The notes under the pieces were generated by a model that saw nothing but the letters and a program-made list of their open reading frames with translations, made no database searches and was not told the DNA's origin. A stretch of DNA of 64,000 nt, from the NCBI GenBank assembly GCA_031769625.1, contig JAUIMM010000115.1, positions 19,980,501 to 20,044,500 of the forward strand. Direction: 5' to 3'. Position 1 is the first letter of the stretch. Each line of letters begins with the position of its first letter. Below, in pieces: positions 32,720-43,315 of the stretch. Made by a program: the position numbers and the translations under genes. Source of the stretch: Taudactylus pleione (lineage: Eukaryota > Chordata > Amphibia > Anura > Myobatrachidae).

Positions 32720-33450
32720 ACCAAGTGTAGAGGGTCACATGTATTTTACACAACCAGCACCAGACTCTTTTCTAATGGAGGTGTAATGCCACAGCCATGG
32801 GACCCTTTCAAAGGGTCTCCCGGCCAAAGCATTCATCACATGACCACTAGTCAGCCCAGGTCGTGGATCTCTGGGGAGGTGGTGACCCCCCCATAAAGGT
32901 TTTCCTCCTCTCCCGGGCACCCCAAACCAGTGCCCTGGAGAGGGGACCCGGTGAAAGAGTTCCACGGCTCTGGCATTATTACAACCCCACTAGGAAGATA
33001 AAGAGTCATTAGCCCAGTTGATTTTTCCCAATGTGCCTCCCTGATGTTTTCAATGTTGCACACCTCATGGAATTTGGTGTTCTCATGACAGACGATAAAA
33101 TTGATGGCCTGTGGTATGGCTAACATATCTGGGTATTGAAATTGTATGAATGGTCCAATGGGCGCTGTCCTTGTGTTTGGTCAGGTTTCTCCCTCTCAAA
33201 AAGAGAAGAAAAGAAGAACAAAGTCTTTGGATTAATTCAATATTCTGTAGATGACATTCAGTTAGGGCCAGATGATTTGCAATCCACTCACGTAATACAG
33301 GTGAGGTGCATTCATCAAAAGGTATCTTTGACTTTCCTCCTTAATGTAAGCAGTGTGGGTATTATACATAATTAATCCCCTCAGGGAAATCAACTCACCT
33401 GGGCACAGGTATAGGTGTTCCTCAAAAGGTATCTCTTTTGTATCCCACTT
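32720..33450. other. Unassigned repeat-like DNA
   Basis: Minus-strand frames at 32735-33126 are open for about 90 codons but carry no motif I recognise. They may be a relic of a mobile element; no gene is claimed. Confidence 0.3.
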
Positions 33451-33499
33451 TGGTCACCTTAGTAAGCTCTCAGATTCCAGATAAATTGTCCCAGATATC

Positions 33500-34030
33500 A
33501 TATAGAGTTTCCCCGGGTCAAAGTCCTGCCCAGCATCCCCAGGTCAAAGTTTTGCCCAGCGTGGAACAAGGGGAGGTCCGATCGGGACCTCAACCACCCA
33601 TTATGTCTTCTGGGATCCAATGTTACCATTCTGTGAAGTTTTCATCCAAATTATGTGATGTCATTCAAATCCATCCATTGGAAAGCCCAGAACAGGCTCC
33701 CTGGGTCAAAGTTATACCCAACACACTCTGCTGTGAGGTCCGACTGGCACCCTAACCACTCCATTAGGCATCTCAGACCAATTTCCACCTTTGTGTGAAG
33801 TTTTCATTCAAATCCATCCAGTGGAAGGCCCAGAATATGCTCCCTGGGTCAAAGTTCTGCCAAGCGTCCCCGGATTTTTGCCCAGCATACACCAATGGGA
33901 GGACTTACCAAGACTCTAATACCCATAAAACCTGATTAGGATCCAACTGGACCACCTCGCATTGGTTTCATCCCAATCGGTGCAGGGGTATCCGAATACA
34001 TACAGTAACTTGACAGACAAACAAATAAAC
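33500..34030 (+). repeat. Diverged ~150-bp tandem repeat ending in an ACAGACAAACAAA tail
   Basis: Three units share CCCTGGGTCAAAGTT, TGCCCAGCGT, GAGGTCCGA and TGTGAAGTTTTCATYCAAAT (units near 33515, 33690 and 33835). The block ends with GGTTTCATCCCAATCGGTGCA and GACAGACAAACAAATAAAC, a kind of 3' tail often found on non-LTR retrotransposons. It may be the 3' region of such an element. Inference only. Confidence 0.45.
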
Positions 34031-34039
34031 AAATAGAAC

Positions 34040-34418
34040 AATGAATTTCATATATAATATAATTGTATTAATTATTTTAGTTAGATATGCACACACATAT
34101 CATATGGACACTAAAAGGTCATCTTACATCCTACCAGGCAGTCAGAGGTGTATCAGATATACATAGATACAAGTTATACTACGAAAAGAGGCACCCTAAA
34201 CAGACCAACTTATCTCCCAGGCAACTCAGCACTGTGTCTCCAATTGAATAAATTGGTCTACATCTCATCAAACATCACACAGGTGCAGCGCTAAATACAA
34301 ACTCCTTAATAGCTATAGGCACTCCAATAGTATTTTTGTATGTTATTTTAATTTTGGTCTGGACTCCTCCTACCCCCTTCCCCGCCTTCCTCTTCCTTGT
34401 TCTTTCCATTGCAGGTCA
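34040..34418. other. Unassigned AT-rich intergenic DNA
   Basis: Nothing recognised apart from short A/T-rich tracts. Confidence 0.3.
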
Positions 34419-34426
34419 ATTTGATG

Positions 34427-35006
34427 GGGTTCCGGACTATAGATAGACAGTAAAAGGTTGAGAGTGAAAAATAGTCAACACACTAAAGGTCGACATGTAA
34501 GAAGAACAACAGGTACAAATAGTTGACAGGGTCAAAAGGTCGATACAAAAATGGTCTACATGTAATTTTTGGGGTTTTTAGGATTAGGCACATAACCCGA
34601 TGGTTAGGGTTAAGCACCAGGAGGGAGGGTTAGGGTTAGGCACTTACCAGAGGGTTAGGGTTAGGCACTAGAAGGGATGGTTAGGGTCAGGAACCTACCC
34701 CGTTGGATAGGGTTAGGCACAAGGAGGGAGGATTAGGGTTAGGCACAAAGGGGATGGTTAGAGTGAACATTAGGGTTAGAAAACAAAAAAAATGTGTCAA
34801 CTATTTTTGTGTTGGCTATTTTTGTGTCGACCTTTTGACTCTGTTGACCATTTGTACCTGTCGACCTTCTTACATTTTAACCTTTAGTGTGTCAATCTTT
34901 TGTCCCTGTCGATCTGTTGTCCCCATCGACCTATTGACTGTCTAACATCTGGTGTCTATCTAGACACTGTCGATCTTTTTACTGTCTATCTTTTATACCG
35001 CACCCG
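34427..35006. mobile_element. MITE, 580 bp, with GTCGAC-type motifs and TTAGGG-like units
   Basis: ATTTGATG flanks both sides (34419-34426, 35007-35014), an 8-bp TSD. Arms include ATAGACAGTAAAA... and its inverse TTTTTACTGTCTATC (34441-34456, 34975-34990). Both arms contain many variants of GGTCGACA / TGTCGACC. The middle (34600-34770) holds about six units of GGGTTAGGGTTAGGCAC. Confidence 0.75.
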
Positions 35007-35019
35007 ATTTGATGTTAGG

Positions 35020-35840
35020 TCATTTTGGGTGGTTGGACACTTTATTGGGCTTCCAGACCACCTATTGCACAAAATAAGCTTATCTTTACATCTGTACATC
35101 AGGTCCACTGGTTAATAATTCAATGCCTTGTCATCTTTGGCATTACAGGATAAGTGGAGCAAGAATGGAAGTGGCCAGACATAAAATAAATTTATTTGTG
35201 GTCAAGTTCATTAGGAAGAATGGTGATTTGGTGGTGGAGCACAGACTCATCCATTTTAAAGATACCGACACAACAGGGTCCATATAACAGGGCATCTGAA
35301 AGAGGAGGGCATGGCTGTTTTAGTTGAAGATTTGTTTTTGCTGCTTTGGGTTAAGGGTTTTTGTAGGTTTAGGTATAGCGGCGTACTGTGGCTTTAAATG
35401 CCCTGCTGTTGGTTGTGTCTTTATTTCATTTAAAGTGTTGTCATAATTATGTATTTCAGTTAAGTCTTAAATTCAGTATAGGTGTATCATATTATGATCA
35501 CGAATGGGTTATTGGTCATTTGCACATTTATGGAAGTAGCTGCTATTCTTCAAGCCTAATCAAATTTGCACAGAGGCTAATAAATACCCTTGCTAAAGGC
35601 AGTTACTGCAGAACTTCCAGTACTAAGTTACCCACAGCTCCACTGACAAGCAATAAGTAATCAAAGTGTTGCTGAGACCTTTAGTGCCACAAACAACCTT
35701 CAGTGTTATGGTGTAATCTGTATCCACCTTCAGGAGGGAAAACTAAACCTCCATTGAGTTCTGCTCTGGGTGAGATAAAACAATTGCTTCTTGTTCATAC
35801 ATAAACAAGCTGCCATTTTGTGAGAGATGCTTTATTTGAA
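35020..35840. other. Unassigned intergenic DNA
   Basis: Open frames at 35388-35660 show no domain. No gene or bounded repeat supported. Confidence 0.3.
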
Positions 35841-35855
35841 AGTTTGTATTGTAAC

Positions 35856-36089
35856 TAGAGATGTGCAGGCTTGGATCGGTTCATATTTTCCCGCCAAATT
35901 AAAAATTTTCCCTCCAAATTTCGAATCTCAGAAAGTGGCAAAACGTCATCTTTCATGGATAAACATCATCTTTTATGGTCAAACATCCATGAAAGATGAT
36001 GTTTGTCCATCAAAGATGATGTTTTGCCACTTTCTGAGACCTGAAATATGGCGGGAAAATCTGAACCAATCCAAGCCTGCATATCTCTA
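35856..36089. mobile_element. Palindromic hAT-like MITE, 234 bp
   Basis: Ends TAGAGATGTGCAGGCTTGGA / TCCAAGCCTGCATATCTCTA. Flanks ATTGTAAC (35848-35855) and ATTATAAC (36090-36097) are an 8-bp TSD with one change. The middle is a chain of alternating copies of CATCTTTCATGG and its inverse, so the whole element can fold. Confidence 0.85.
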
Positions 36090-36469
36090 ATTATAACCAG
36101 TTCACAGCACATAGTATAAGACCCCAATTTGAGCACACAAAGACCCAAATGCAACTTGGGTATGGCAACGTTCAAGATCTCCAGAATATATAAACTTTTT
36201 ATTAGTGTATTGGACATTTCAGTTTAAAAGCTAATCTGAGCTGTAGCCAGTTAAATGATCTGCATAACCAACATTGAATGTGGTAAAGCTGACGTAATTT
36301 GCTGATAGACCTTGAATTTGTTGTTAGGCCTATAAGATTGATATTTAGACAATTTAATAAGAACTCTTAGTAGACAATTCGTAGTATATAAACAGGGCTG
36401 GATAAAGGACCACTTGGGCCTGGGGCTGAAAATGTGCAAAAATGGTCTATTATGAGAAGCAGAGAAGTT

Positions 36470-36541
36470 GTGACCAGTGCTGTGTGGGTGTGGCCAGTGA
36501 CATGTGGGTGTGACCAGTGCTGTGTGGGTGTGGCCAGTGCC
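36470..36541 (+). repeat. 20-bp minisatellite, about 3.6 units
   Basis: Units of GTGACCAGTGCTGTGTGGGT with alternation between GTGACC and GTGGCC. Confidence 0.85.
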
Positions 36542-36559
36542 ATCTAAGCGTGTACACTC

Positions 36560-37770
36560 CCTATACCATCAGCCCCAATGTCTCCCTAAATATGTAAAAG
36601 TATAAAATTGGATCACTTCGTGAGGAAAAAAGAAATACAATTTTAATACTTAGAATTTATGGCCAACTTTGTGGCAAGCTGGTGGCTGGTCATTATCATG
36701 CTGTCATGACGAGGGGCATATTTATATGTGAGGCCTGGAGCTGTAGCTTCATCCGCCGCATTGGTATTCTGGACCTGTATATAAGGTTTAGTTAATTAAG
36801 TTAAGAGCAAATATATTAGTATTTACTGTACCTGATCCTCATTGATTTGTACAGTAATTTAGTGAATCATAGTGCAAGCTGTAATACTAATTATGTGGAT
36901 TACTGCGGCTGTCACAATTGTAATTTCTTTGTACTTTATGCCAAATCCTCAAAACCCTATCGCCACTGATCCATTAAGGCATGTGACCCACCTTTCCATT
37001 ATGGTAATGTCAGACAATGTAACAAATATCAGACTTGCCTACTTTTGAAAAACCATTTCAGGGAGATTGTGAAAGCAGCACCTATGAGCAGGCGGTAAAG
37101 TGGATTTGTACTGCTACATCTGAGAGGTGTGTCATAAAGGTGATTTACATCCTAATGTAATCGAGCCCTAAAGCTGTTAGTAAGATCTGCTTGTTGATGA
37201 AAACACACTGATACTTTTCAGAAAATGCATGTAACCATAGGGATTATTGTGCCTTATATCCAATGCAGGGAAATAATACTAAGCAGCCCATTTGAATATA
37301 CATATCTTATTTTTTACATTTATATAACAGCTTTATAATGGGGGTAAGGTGCAATCAGGGAGATTGCTAGGCTGTTCAGGGAGTCAGGGAGATTGCTACT
37401 ATTTCAGGGAGTCTCCCTGACAATCAGAGAGAGTTGGCAAGTATGACACATACTTATTTATTTTTGCAGACATTTATTTTTGTCTGGGTGAGGAGTCCTT
37501 GGGGTTTATTTATGAAGGGTTGGATTATAAAACCTGGCAGTTCTGATCATCTCTATGCCTGATATTTAAAGGGGCAATTTTTTACTAGCAAGACAGGCTG
37601 CTGATTTAAAAGTTTCCTATGTGTGGGAAGAATATGGTAGCCCAATAAGGCCTACTGCCATTTTATAAACTAGACAACCTACTGCATTAAATGAGGGATC
37701 ACTGTTTTAATTTGACACAAGAAGGTCATATATGGGCTTTAGATTCCTCCATATGTGGAATATTCTATTT
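36560..37770. other. Unassigned intergenic DNA
   Basis: No coding region recognised. 37010-37080 and 37350-37440 both carry TTTCAGGGAGATTG/TTTCAGGGAGTCTCC motifs typical of a dispersed MITE arm, but no pair of ends could be fixed. Confidence 0.3.
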
Positions 37771-37784
37771 TTTGTGTACTGTTT

Positions 37785-38500
37785 CAGATATTATCTGGTG
37801 AACACCAGTCAATAACTACTAAGAGTGCGAATTGTTTGAAGGAGAGGACTCCCCTTGTTGAAGACAGGGTGTATACATGTGTGTGCGGACCAGTATGGGC
37901 GAGATAGGGTAAATTGTGCCCTTTAACCATCTAACCATCCTCTGGACGCTGCAGACATGGACACCGCAGCCTATACTGAGGATGTTCCAGGCACTGCTGT
38001 TCTTCCTCGCTCCCCTCAGCATGACGTCATGATGTCATCCACTAGGGGGTCCTCCCACCCATATTCGCAAATTGTCTATTTTCCGTTGCCCAGGGTAATA
38101 TTATCTGGTGACCACAGGTGATCACCAGACATTAGCTACTAGTGGGTCACATAAATTGAAAGAGCAAACTCCCCTGTTTCAAATATGGGTGCCCACAAAG
38201 TTGCTGGTGTTTTTATGGGGGTGAGAGGGCACATCGTGTTTTCTCACATATATAGAAGGCATACATTTTCTGTAGTGCGGGGTAATATTGTCTTGTGATC
38301 ATAAGTGATCACCAGCCAGAATAACTAAGAGTAACCATTATATGATAGAGGGGACCTCTAAAATGAGTGCTCCTGATTTTATGGGTGCCAGGTTGGAGGG
38401 AAACCTTTTTGGGTGAGAGATTTTTCTGTAGTGCTGGTGTTTTGCTTGGTGATCAAACTGATCACCAGGCAATCATTTTTCAAACGAAGATGCCCCCATC
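37785..38500 (+). repeat. Diverged ~180-bp repeats centred on GGTGATCACCAG
   Basis: Four units carry a TATCTGGTGA..CACCAG-type hairpin (37793, 38101, 38292, 38448). Units also share AACTACTAAGAG and a GTAGTGCGG(G)TAATATT lead-in. Spacing varies (about 150 to 300 bp). A CRE-like ATGACGTCATGATGTCAT occurs at 38021-38038. Confidence 0.45.
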
Positions 38501-38746
38501 TTTCTAGGTGGTGAGGTTGTCATATTTTAACAAAAATTTTTTATTTTTTAAACAAAAGTGACATTGGTGCGGTTGCTCGCACTGACAGCACATCCAGATC
38601 CAGCCTGACAGGAGTCCCCATTGGGCTACCAGGAGTCCCCACTCCCCAGTAGGGTGAAGGTAGAACTTTTTTTAAAATTCAGCCCCTCACTGCGGAGGAC
38701 AAGTGTTGCTTGAAGGGGCTAGGTTGTGCCTCTGTTTGACTAGCAC

Positions 38747-39025
38747 CAGGGCCGTAGCTAGGGTAGTGCGGCCGGTGCCATCGCACAGGGCACCGCAGGT
38801 CAGGGGACGCTGTTTGTGCCTGTAAAATTTCTGTTTATTTATCATTCTCACTTGTAGCTTCCTCTTATTTCATCCCCAGCATCTACTGGCCTCTCCTATC
38901 TCTTCCCTGGTCCTTCCCCATGAGGCCATTCCCCTTTTTTGGGTGCATTATGTCCCTTTGAAAAATGAGGGGGGCGCCAATGCTCTTTCTGGCACAGGGC
39001 ACCAAAAAGTCTAGTTACAGCTCTG
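38747..39025. mobile_element. hAT MITE, 279 bp, perfect TSD
   Basis: Ends CAGGGCCGTAGCTAG / CTAGTTACAGCTCTG, flanks ACTAGCAC (38739-38746, 39026-39033). Same family as 25636-25917. Confidence 0.9.
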
Positions 39026-39039
39026 ACTAGCACTGTCAT

Positions 39040-39415
39040 CTTTTTACACTGCACATAAGCAATAAAAATGTCATCTGCACCCAATCCTATTAGTATTGCT
39101 TTCTAATTAGTGACATGCATTCTAATTTACAAAAAAACCTTTGGGAATGAAGCAGAGCTGCACGCAAGTCAGTTTTACAGATGTATCTTGTGCGTTTTTG
39201 CACTTTACATACTGTTACATATGCAATTCCACTTGCAGCTGAAGAGGCATTACTGGGTAGTTAGGGCATGTTGAGGCCATATAGTTGAAATTGTGGGCTT
39301 TGGAGAGTTGTGTGAATGCAGAGATCCATCAGGTATAGAGCAGGTGCAAGTGTGTGTCGATAATGTTTACAGTTATTTAACTAAGCATATCAATAGAGGC
39401 TGATGCAGTCACATA
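39040..39415. other. Unassigned intergenic DNA
   Basis: Nothing recognised. Ends at the TA target (39416-39417) of the Tc1-like transposon. Confidence 0.35.
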
Positions 39416-39598
39416 TACAGTCAGGTGCACAAATATTGGGACATTGACAGAATTTTCATATTTTGGCCTCTATTCACCACCACAATGGCTTTGAAATGAA
39501 ACAAACAAGATGTGCTTTAACTGCAGACTTTCAGATTTAATTTGAAGGTAATTACATCCAAATCAGGTGAACGGTGTAGGAATTACAAAGGTTTCTAT

Positions 39599-40456
39599 CA
39601 GGGCAATTCAATTTGGAGCGAAAAGTCAGTTTTTGCGATAATTTCGCACTGATAATGTCATTTTCGCTGGTTTTGGTTTTACACCGTATTCAATTTCAAA
39701 GACTTTTCCCAGGTTCGAAAAGTCTTTGAAAAAAAAAGGGGATAACTTTTCACCACTGAATAGGTGGCGAAAAAAAGTGCAGAATTGCGGTTTTGGGATG
39801 CAGGCTTAAAAAAAATATCCTGCATCCCTGGGAATGTCATTTTAAAATAAACTGTGTCAAAAAAAGTTTTAAAAAAAATAGGGACACCCCAAAAAAATTA
39901 TTGAAAATTTGGGGTGAAAAAAAAAATGGGAAAAAAGTGTTTAAAAATAGGGAAATAGGTTCAGGGCTATTCTGCAAGTATGCGGCAGGTGTATTCTAGA
40001 ATAGGCTATAAGCGGTAGGTGCATATTTGCAGAATTTTTAAATAAAGACTTTAGGGACTTAAAAATATGCTAGTACCCATTTTCATGTACCCCAAATTTG
40101 ACGGGACCACTTAAAAAAACGAAAAAACAACCTAAGTGCTCTTCTGCATCACTTCTTCAATGTCGGGAAAAAAACACCTGCAGCCTCTATTTAAATCCCC
40201 GGCTTTCATTTGCAGGCTAAAACAGGGGATACCCATAATCATCACCCATGTTTTTACAGTTTTAGAGGGGTCCTACAATTTATTCCAGGTAAATTAAATT
40301 TTTTTTCGCCGATCCTACTTCGCCGGGTCCCGTTTTCGTAGCTTTCAAATTGAATACGGGGATTACAGGCACGCGCCCGATACTTTATCCCAGGAAGATC
40401 TCCGATGTGGAGCAAAAAGTCCAGCACGGACTTTTTGCTCCCATATTGAATACCCC
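39599..40456. mobile_element. 858-bp non-autonomous insertion within the Tc1-like element
   Basis: TCTAT occurs directly before (39594-39598) and after (40457-40461). The arms are inverse repeats: AATTCAATTTGGAGCGAAAA at the left and TTTTTGCTCCCATATTGAAT at the right. It has no meaningful open frame. The host transposon sequence is continuous across the insertion once it is removed, as judged from the other terminal repeat. The superfamily is uncertain (a 5-bp TSD is not diagnostic here). Confidence 0.75.
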
Positions 40457-40639
40457 TCTATATGTGCCTCCCACTTTTTAAGGGGCCAAAAGTAATGGGA
40501 CTATCAACTCAAAAGCTATTTCATGGACAGGTGTGGGCTATTCCCTCATTATTTCATTATCAATTAAGCAGGTAAAAGGTCTGGAGTTGATTCTAGGTGT
40601 GACATTTGCATTTGGAATCAGTTGCTGTCAACTCTCAAT

Positions 40640-41676
40640 ATGAGATCCAAAGAGCTGTCACTATCAGTGAAGCAAGCCATCATTAGGCTGAAAAATCAAA
40701 ACAAACCCATCAGAGAGATAGCAAAAACAGTAGGTGTGGCCAAATCAACTGTTTGGAACATTCTTAAAAAAAAAGAATGCACCGGAGAGCTCAGCAACAC
40801 CAAAAGACCCGGAAGACCACGGAAAATAACTGTGGTGGATGACAGAAGAATTATTTCCCTGGTGAAGAAAAACCCCTTCACAACAGTTGGCCAAATCAAG
40901 AACACTCTCCAGGAGGTAGGTGTATATGTGTCAAAGTCAACAATCAAGAGAAGACTTCACAAGAGTGAATATAGAGGGTTCACTACAAGATGTAAACCAT
41001 TGGTGAGCCTCAAAAAAAGGAAGACCAGATTAGAGTTTGCCAAACAACATCTAAAAAAGCCATTACAGTTCTGGAACAACATCCTATGGACAGATGAGAC
41101 AAAGATCAACTTGTACCAGAGTGATGGGAAGAGAAGAGTATGGAGAAGGAAAGTAACTGCTCATGATCCAAAACATACCACCTCATCAGTGAAGCATGGT
41201 GGTGGTAGTGTCATGGCGTGGGCATGTATGGCTGCCAATGGAACTGGTTCCCTTGTATTTAATGATGATGTGACTGCTGACAAAAGCAGCAGAATGAATT
41301 CTGGAGTGTTTCGGGCAATATTATATGCTCATATTCAGTCAAATGCTTCAGAACTCATTGGACGGCGCTTCACAGTGCAGATGGACAATGACCCAAAGCA
41401 TACTGCAGAAGCAACCAAAGAGTTTTTAAGGCTAAAAAGTGGAATGTTATGCAATGGCCAAGTCAATCCCCTGACCTGAATCCGACTGAGCATGCATTTC
41501 ACTTGATGAAGAAAAAACTGAAGGGAAATTGCCCCAAGAACAAGCAGGAACTGAAGACATTTGCAGTAGAGGCCTGGCAGAGCATCACCAGGGATGAAAC
41601 CCAGCGTCTGGTGATGTCTATGCGTTCCAGACTTCAGGCTGTAATTGCCTGCAAAGGATTTGCAACAAAGTATTAA
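40640..41676 (+). pseudogene. Tc1-like transposase with one frameshift
   Basis: The ATG at 40640 opens MRSKELSLSVKQAIIRL. Order: first helix-turn-helix (IREIAKTVGVAKSTVWNIL), a GRPRK AT-hook-like linker, second helix-turn-helix (TVGQIKNTL...SKSTIKRRL), then the DDE domain with ILWTDETK (first Asp), VQMDNDPKHTAE (second Asp) and SPDLNPTEH (final Glu). A one-base deletion in TTTTTAAGG near 41430 shifts the frame, so the last ~80 codons (41449-41676, ending FATKY) are read in another frame. All three catalytic positions are present. Everything else looks intact over about 340 codons. Activity is excluded only by this shift, as far as can be seen. Confidence 0.9.
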
Positions 41677-41970
41677 AAAGTGAAAGTTAGATTTAGGATT
41701 GTTTAGTTTGTCCCATTACTTTTGGCCCCTTAAAAAGTGGGAGGCACATATATAAACCGTTGTAATTCCTACACCGTTCACCTGATTTGGATGTAATTAC
41801 CCTCAAATTAAATCTGAAAGTCTGCAGTTAAAGCACATCTTGTTTGTTTCATTTCAAAGCCATTGTGGTGGTGAATAGAGGCCAAAATATGAAAATTCTG
41901 TCAATGTCCCAATATTTATGCACCTGACTGTATGTGTACAACTCAGCATATGGGAGTATATACTCATAGA

Positions 41971-42829
41971 GGGCCTGATTCAGAGATGTACGCAATGCCG
42001 ATATTTACACAGTTCATCGATTATCTGTAAACTGTGCATGAGTCTTTTTACTCGCCGTGTGATTGACAGTCAGGGAGCATTTGTGTGAGGTGACAGGGAG
42101 TTTCGGAAAAAGAACGCAGGCGTGTCGCAACTGTTTTCGGGGCATGTCACAGCCTACATCTGCGATTCTGTATTCAGTGAAAGTGGCCTCTGTTCCCACA
42201 TCCATTCTGAGTATCCATCGGGTTACTCAGAACTGCTATAATGGAATAATCTGTGGCCGATGCTGCGTCTTTGTACGCAGATGCTTGGATTTGCAAAGTC
42301 ACATTTGGGCATGTCAATACAACATACTTACCGACTTTTCTTACTTCTTTTCCGGGAGCAGCCTGGTTATCTCAGTTTCGGGGGGCGGGGCCAGGCTTCA
42401 GCTGTCATTAGGCCCTGCCCCCTTTGCTGGAAAGCCCGTGATTTGCGGGTTTGCTAGGAGGGGCTGAGCTAAATGATGCAATTCGCGTAGTTTAGCCCCG
42501 CCCCCTGCACACGGACCCACAAATTTGTCCTAAAATCTCCCCCATCCTGCCCACTTCACTACTTCACTAGGAATGGGGTGGCATGTGGTAGATATGCCTA
42601 CTCTTTCGGGGTTGTGGGGGGTTACCCGAAAAATCGTGAGCCTCCCGCGACTCCTGGGAGAGTAGGCATGTATGCAATACAATCCTCGGTGTCTATGACA
42701 TTTGCATGTTTTCGCACAGCAGCTGCATACGGGTTCACAGCTACGATAGTATTAGAGTACAGGCTAAGAGTTCTAGGCATAAAAACCCAGTGCAATTACA
42801 CTCAACTTTCTAACAGCTACGAATCGGCC
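41971..42829. mobile_element. Foldback MITE (GGGCCTGATTC family) with nested hAT MITE
   Basis: Left end GGGCCTGATTCAGAGATG, right end CTACGAATCGGCCC (decayed). A hAT MITE (42323-42674) splits it. The 3-bp flanks do not match, so the right end is less certain. Open frames inside are not genes. Confidence 0.65.
42323..42674. mobile_element. hAT-type MITE, 352 bp, 8-bp TSD
   Basis: Ends CATACTTACCGACTTTT / GAGAGTAGGCATGTATG. CAATACAA flanks both sides (42315-42322, 42675-42682). Internal dyads include CAGGCTTCAG..., GGGGCGGGGCC... and CCCGCGACTCCTGGGAG. Nested inside a foldback MITE. Confidence 0.85.
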
Positions 42830-42987
42830 CCGTTATGTGTAGCTAGGGAAATGTGTGTTTTAATGTATTTTAAATAGATCTATAAAGGTCAAATGATCTT
42901 AATTTAATATTTTACAAATACAGGATTCTTATTGATCAGCTATAATTTAATAGTGTATTTTAATTTACATGCACAAACATATGTTAA

Positions 42988-43311
42988 GGTGCGTATCCAC
43001 TTGCCGATTAAAATTAGCGATTGAATGATAACAATATCATTATCGTTCAATCGCATATTAATCATGCACAAATTGTGTCAGAAATGACCAGTGATGTGTG
43101 CTCCTGCTGGTCGTTTCTGACATCAATCATCGCCTGAACATGCTGGTCAATCTGCCGATAACGACAGATTGGCCATGTTCGGGATGAGTGAGGGTGCCTG
43201 CACTGAATGACATATCGGTCAGTGTAGGCATTGCAGGGGATGAGGATCGACTGTATGTTTACAATGTTGTAATCGTACTGTAGTTCCACTATCTGCTAGT
43301 GGATACGCACC
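42988..43311. mobile_element. piggyBac-type MITE, 324 bp, TTAA target
   Basis: Ends GGTGCGTATCCACT / AGTGGATACGCACC directly flanked by TTAA (42984-42987, 43312-43315), the piggyBac target. The interior has a hairpin of TCAGAAATGACCAG...CTGGTCGTTTCTGA (43078-43121) and other dyads. No coding capacity. Confidence 0.85.
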
Positions 43312-43315
43312 TTAA

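Larger units (their letters stand above)
39418..41930 (+). mobile_element. Tc1-like DNA transposon, nearly intact, with one insertion
   Basis: Terminal inverted repeats of about 180 bp (39418-39598 and 41755-41930) begin CAGTCAGGTGCACAAATATT and are flanked by TA (39416-39417, 41931-41932). After removing the inserted 39599-40456 the length is about 1.65 kb, normal for Tc1-like elements. It holds one transposase frame with a single frameshift. The close match of the two terminal repeats points to a relatively recent insertion compared with its neighbours. Confidence 0.9.

Noticed and set aside
36098..36250. tRNA- or SINE-like gene
   Set aside because: No A-box/B-box pair or cloverleaf could be made out.
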